A DNA stretch of 64,000 nucleotides from Paenisporosarcina sp. OV554 (lineage in GTDB: Bacteria > Bacillota > Bacilli > Bacillales_A > Planococcaceae): assembly GCF_003058165.1 (NCBI RefSeq), contig NZ_QBUC01000003.1, positions 62,001 to 126,000 on the forward strand, read 5' to 3'. The translations under genes and the position numbers were made by a program. This document shows, one piece after another, positions 60,917 through 64,000 of this stretch. The notes beneath the pieces were generated by a model that made no database searches, was not told where the DNA came from, and saw only the letters and a program-made list of their open reading frames with translations. How positions within the stretch are numbered: position 1 is the first letter of the stretch; every line of letters starts with the position of its first letter.

Positions 60917-61858
60917 TTAATATGTAGCATCTTCGTTTTGACTAATCACATCATTTAAACGGTTGGAGAATTCTTCTGCAGCATTGACACCCATTCGTTT
61001 CAAACGGTAATTCATAGCTGCTACTTCAATAATAACTGCTAAGTTTCGACCAGGTCGAACGGGAATTGTCATTTTAGTCAAATCTGTATCGATAATTTTC
61101 ATTTTCTCTTCTTCGATTCCTAGTCGGTCATATGTCTTGTTTTTATCCCAAATTTCTAAATCAATAACAATTGAAATTCGTTTAAAACTACGCACGGCAC
61201 TAGCGCCAAATAAAGTCATAATGTCGATAATTCCAATTCCACGAATTTCAAGTAAATGTTCAATAAGTTTTGGGGCATTTCCAATCAGCGTATTTTCTGC
61301 TTCTTGTCTAATCTCCACGCAATCATCAGCAACGAGTCGATGGCCCCTTTTCACAAGTTCCAATGCCGTCTCACTTTTACCCACACCGCTTTTCCCAGTA
61401 ATTAAGATTCCTACACCATAAATATCCACAAGGACACCATGTACTGCTGTCGTAGGTGCTAGTTTACTTTCAAGAAAGTTTGTCAGCAAACTTGAAAAAC
61501 GAGTGGTGGCCATTTTGGCTGTGAGGACGGGCACATGTTCTTCATTTGAAGCAATCTTTAATTCTTCTGGTACCTTCATATCATGCGAAATGATAATTGC
61601 AGGTGTTTCAGGTGAACATAATTTTTTCATTCGATCTATTCGTTCATGAGGCAACAACATATCATAAAATGATAGTTCTGTTTTGCCAAGTAGTTGGACG
61701 CGGTTAGCAGGATAGTGTGTAAAATAACCAGCCATTTCTAAACCAGGACGTGAAATATCACTGATGGCGATATGTCTGCCGATGCCCTCTTGACCACTAA
61801 CAAGTTTTAAATCAAACATTTCCATAACGTCTTTCGTAGTCACTTGCTCCAAAAACAT
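60917..61858 (-). CDS. hprK: HPr kinase/phosphorylase
   Basis: 313 residues from ATG 61858; a GTG at 61861 is directly upstream and the ribosome site GTAGGTG is tight, so the start is not fully fixed. Walker [20 protein letters not shown] near 155-173, the capping region [10 protein letters not shown], and the signature [15 protein letters not shown]. It phosphorylates Ser46 of HPr and Crh (crh is at 44145) in response to metabolites, driving CcpA catabolite control. Confidence 0.97.
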   Translation of the reverse strand: MFLEQVTTKDVMEMFDLKLVSGQEGIGRHIAISDISRPGLEMAGYFTHYPANRVQLLGKTELSFYDMLLPHERIDRMKKLCSPETPAIIISHDMKVPEELKIASNEEHVPVLTAKMATTRFSSLLTNFLESKLAPTTAVHGVLVDIYGVGILITGKSGVGKSETALELVKRGHRLVADDCVEIRQEAENTLIGNAPKLIEHLLEIRGIGIIDIMTLFGASAVRSFKRISIVIDLEIWDKNKTYDRLGIEEEKMKIIDTDLTKMTIPVRPGRNLAVIIEVAAMNYRLKRMGVNAAEEFSNRLNDVISQNEDATY

Positions 61859-61995
61859 CACCTACTTTCTTCGAAAATCGAATTAACCGATATGTTCTTT
61901 ATTTTATCATGCGGACTGAAAATTGAAATGAATTTCTCTTTACGTTGTCTCTTTTCCAGTATTTCTTCCTATTTAAGCTGTAGGAGGGATGTACA

Positions 61996-62541
61996 ATGCA
62001 GAAAATTATTGTTGATGCAGGACATGGACCACATACAGCTGGCAAACGAACGCCTGATGGAACACTTAGAGAATTCATGTTTAATGAAGCTGTAGCTATT
62101 CGAGTCAAGAAACTTTTAACTGCCGAAGGGCTTACGGTCATCTTTTCTCATGATAATAGCCGAGACGTGGCTCTGTCGGAGAGAATTTCTTTAGCAAACA
62201 AATTAAAGGTGGATGCATTTATCTCGATTCATGCGAATGCGTATGGAACAGACTGGAATACAGCAAATGGAATTGAAACCTACACATGTTTACAACCTAG
62301 TAAAGCTTCAGTAATAATGGCAACCCATGTTCAGCAAGCATTGCAAATGCGCACCTACAGAAAAGATCGCGGAATTAAAAAAGGCAATTTTGCAGTACTG
62401 CGTGAAACGACCATGCCGGCTATTTTAATTGAGTGTGGATTTATGACCAATACAGAGGAAGCGAAATTATTAAAGAGTACAGATTATCAACAACAATGTG
62501 CACAAGCAATTGCTTTTGGTGTCCTATGTTGTTTGACATAA
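61996..62541 (+). CDS. N-acetylmuramoyl-L-alanine amidase (Amidase_3)
   Basis: 181 residues, a bare catalytic domain. Zn ligands His10 (IIVDAGHGPHT), Glu31 (FMFNEAVA) and His79 (FISIHANAYG), catalytic Glu146 (AILIECGFMTN). It cuts the bond between muramic acid and the stem peptide. There is no signal peptide or wall-binding module, so it might be released with the mother cell, as for sporulation amidases like CwlC, or be a phage remnant. GGAGGGATGT precedes the ATG. Confidence 0.92.
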   Translation: MQKIIVDAGHGPHTAGKRTPDGTLREFMFNEAVAIRVKKLLTAEGLTVIFSHDNSRDVALSERISLANKLKVDAFISIHANAYGTDWNTANGIETYTCLQPSKASVIMATHVQQALQMRTYRKDRGIKKGNFAVLRETTMPAILIECGFMTNTEEAKLLKSTDYQQQCAQAIAFGVLCCLT

Positions 62542-62560
62542 AATAGCAAGAATCCTTTTT

Positions 62561-62602
62561 CCGAACATCGGCTATTCACTTACCCGATATTCGGTTTTTT
62601 TG
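62561..62602 (+). terminator. Terminator of the amidase gene
   Basis: CCGAACATCGG / CCGATATTCGG stem (one mismatch), then T7. Confidence 0.85.
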
Positions 62603-62674
62603 TTCATTCTTAAATCATAAGAGCTTAAATAACTTCTATATAAAGTACAACTTCAAATATTTTACGTCTTTAAT

Positions 62675-62722
62675 ACAAAAAACACGGCCAGCACCTTTTT
62701 AAAAGGGCTAACCGTGTTTTAA
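62675..62722 (-). terminator. Terminator downstream of hxlR
   Basis: AAAACACGGTTAGCCC pairs with GGTGCTGGCCGTGTTTT (small internal loop), T6 on the minus strand, 45-90 nt past the hxlR stop. Confidence 0.75.
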
Positions 62723-62766
62723 AACTGCAGCATGCGTTTTCGAATCTTCAAGAGAACATTCTTTTT

Positions 62767-63132
62767 CTATTGTATGGAATCCTTGTTTTCCGTTTCCTCT
62801 TCCAAAACGTTCTCAATATAATTTTTCCCCCAATCATACATAGCATCCAGAATCGGCATTAGACTTCTTCCCTGCTCAGTAAGTGAGTATTCAACTTTCG
62901 GTGGAACAACAGGATAGACTTCACGATGTATGATCAAATGATCTTCCAGTTCGCGTAATTGATTGACAAGCATCCTTTGTGTAATACCCGGAATGAGGGT
63001 CTTAAGTTCACCAAACCGTTTCGTTCCTTCCTTACCTAGATGCCACAATATAAGCATTTTCCATTTTCCACCAATAACAGAAAGAGTTAATTCTTTTTCA
63101 CAATTAAACATTTTCTCCCCTAAATTCGGCAT
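62767..63132 (-). CDS. hxlR: HxlR-family transcriptional regulator
   Basis: 121 residues, winged helix. [22 protein letters not shown] with [25 protein letters not shown] (about 11-64) is the family core, and the N-terminal Cys10 is the residue that senses formaldehyde in B. subtilis HxlR. It is divergent from hxlA and in Bacillus activates hxlAB. The context makes the hxlR assignment strong. Confidence 0.92.
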   Translation of the reverse strand: MPNLGEKMFNCEKELTLSVIGGKWKMLILWHLGKEGTKRFGELKTLIPGITQRMLVNQLRELEDHLIIHREVYPVVPPKVEYSLTEQGRSLMPILDAMYDWGKNYIENVLEEETENKDSIQ

Positions 63133-63165
63133 TCACTTCTCCTCCAAATCCTTATGGAATACAAT

Positions 63166-63233
63166 AGTATACTTTTTAGCACTATATATAAAAAAAGTGC
63201 GTACTTTCAATGCGATAACATACTAAGTATACT
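63166..63233. promoter_or_regulatory. HxlR binding region between hxlR and hxlA
   Basis: AGTATACT occurs at 63166-63173 and again at 63226-63233, and the palindrome-like AAAGTGCGTACTTT lies between them (63194-63207). Two or more such sites in the divergent gap fit HxlR, which binds two sites upstream of hxlAB in B. subtilis. Core promoters could not be set with confidence. Confidence 0.6.
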
Positions 63234-63316
63234 AAACCTAGCATTGGTAGTAAATATCCAGTAACTGGATTCACTAATGTTACGTACAAAAAAATATATT
63301 ATTGGGAGAGATAAAT

Positions 63317-63949
63317 ATGAAACTTCAATTAGCTATAGATCTTGTAGATACTCAAGGAGCAATCGAATTGGTCAAAGAAGTAGGAGAGTACATTGATGTA
63401 GTAGAAATTGGCACACCGGTTGTAATAAATGAAGGTCTTAGAGCGGTTAAAGAAATGAAAGCTACATTCCCTAACCTGACTGTTTTGGCTGATCTTAAAA
63501 TCATGGATGCTGCTGGATATGAAGTAAGCCAAGCTGCTGCTGCAGGCGCTGACATCATTACAATTCTTGGTGCTGCAGAAGACGAGTCCATCAAAGGTGC
63601 TGTCGAAGAAGCAAAAAAACAAGGAAAACAAATCCTTGTTGATATGATTGCTGTAAAAGATATTGCAACACGTGCAAAAGAACTTGATGAACTTAATGTA
63701 GACTATATCTGTGTTCATACTGGTTATGATCTTCAAGCTGTCGGACAAAATTCTTTCGAAGACCTTGCAACCATCAAGAGTGTTGTTAAAAATGCGAAAA
63801 CTGCAATTGCAGGCGGAATCAAAATGGAAACACTTCCGGAAGTTATTAAAGCTCAACCGGATCTTATCATCGTAGGTGGCGGGATCACTGGCAAGGAAGA
63901 TAAAAAAGCTGTAGCAGCTCAAATGCAAAAAATGATTAAACAAGGGTAG
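63317..63949 (+). CDS. hxlA: 3-hexulose-6-phosphate synthase
   Basis: 210 residues from ATG 63317 (GGGAGAG upstream), the exact family length; an in-frame TTG at 63302 precedes the ribosome site. TIM barrel of the KGPDC/HPS type: LQLAIDLVD, VVEIGTPVV, LADLKIMDAAGYE, VDMIAVKD and the phosphate loops AGGIK and VVGGGITGKED. It condenses formaldehyde with ribulose 5-phosphate. Followed 8 nt later by hxlB. Confidence 0.97.
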   Translation: MKLQLAIDLVDTQGAIELVKEVGEYIDVVEIGTPVVINEGLRAVKEMKATFPNLTVLADLKIMDAAGYEVSQAAAAGADIITILGAAEDESIKGAVEEAKKQGKQILVDMIAVKDIATRAKELDELNVDYICVHTGYDLQAVGQNSFEDLATIKSVVKNAKTAIAGGIKMETLPEVIKAQPDLIIVGGGITGKEDKKAVAAQMQKMIKQG

Positions 63950-63957
63950 TGACCAAT

Positions 63958-64000
63958 ATGCAGGCGACTCAATATTTAGCTAAAATCATAAAAGAGTTAA
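63958..64000 (+). CDS. hxlB: 6-phospho-3-hexuloisomerase, N-terminal start
   Basis: Only 14 codons are in the window: MQATQYLAKIIKEL. The ATG has AGGGTAGTG upstream and lies 8 nt after hxlA. The identity rests mainly on the fixed hxlA-hxlB order; the enzyme would turn hexulose 6-phosphate into fructose 6-phosphate. Confidence 0.75.
   Translation, partial: MQATQYLAKIIKEL

Noticed and set aside
63329-63943. 204-codon frame antisense to hxlA
   Set aside because: Low-complexity, Cys/Phe/Ser-rich translation typical of the complement of a gene; hxlA is certain on the other strand.

Overview
The window looks like a chromosomal segment of a low-G+C Gram-positive bacterium of the order Bacillales. 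The long run rnr-smpB-ssrA, the cggR-gap-pgk-tpi-gpmI-eno operon, clpP, crh-whiA-yvcK-rapZ-yvcI, trxB, the hisZGDBHAFI operon and yvoF-ppaX-yvoD-lgt-hprK follow the Bacillus subtilis order. Crh, CggR, HprK, HxlR and CtsR/PerR-type operators all fit this. Protein flavour and the repeat families suggest Planococcaceae (Sporosarcina/Planococcus-like), but that is inference. Most genes from about 3 kb to 62 kb are on the minus strand.

Layout. 0-8 kb: accessory genes, namely a thioredoxin-like gene end, a lone STAS protein, a catalase under a PerR-type box, a C39-like peptidase, a YpcP-type exonuclease, two adjacent broken genes (an internally deleted FAD oxidoreductase and a doubly frameshifted HIT gene), hutH, DinB and a GNAT acetyltransferase. 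8.1-12.8 kb: a structured repeat, a 1170-residue secreted subtilisin-like protease and an IS3-family remnant. 12.8-23.5 kb: an exopolysaccharide operon read leftward. It runs from initiating sugar transferase, fused Wzz/tyrosine kinase and YwqE-type phosphatase through flippase, polymerase, glycosyltransferase and epimerase to two acyl/aminoacyl-transferase-like proteins and a polysaccharide deacetylase. 23.7-28.6 kb: two diverged tmRNA genes flank sstT and a nucleoside transporter gene, with a chemoreceptor remnant and a Bacillales-type palindromic repeat between them.

28.7-41.7 kb: smpB, rnr, esterase, secG, the glycolytic operon with its regulator CggR (clear promoter and operator), a glutaredoxin-like gene and rpoN/sigL. 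41.8-49.7 kb: TPM-domain protein, LemA, clpP with a CtsR-type box, tRNA-Arg, crh, whiA, yvcK, rapZ, a nudix gene, two inverted copies of the 250-bp repeat, and trxB. 49.7-57.9 kb: a TPR protein and the complete his operon behind a good promoter with a palindrome near +20. 58-62 kb: yvoF, ppaX, yvoD, lgt and hprK, then an amidase on the plus strand. 62.7-64 kb: hxlR divergent from hxlA-hxlB, the ribulose-monophosphate route for formaldehyde fixation; hxlB runs off the end.

The most unusual items are the pair of ssrA genes that encode different proteolysis tags, one ending in Ala-Thr instead of Ala-Ala, and the roughly 250-bp structured repeat present in three copies, two of them as an inverted pair. 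No CRISPR array, prophage or defence island was seen.
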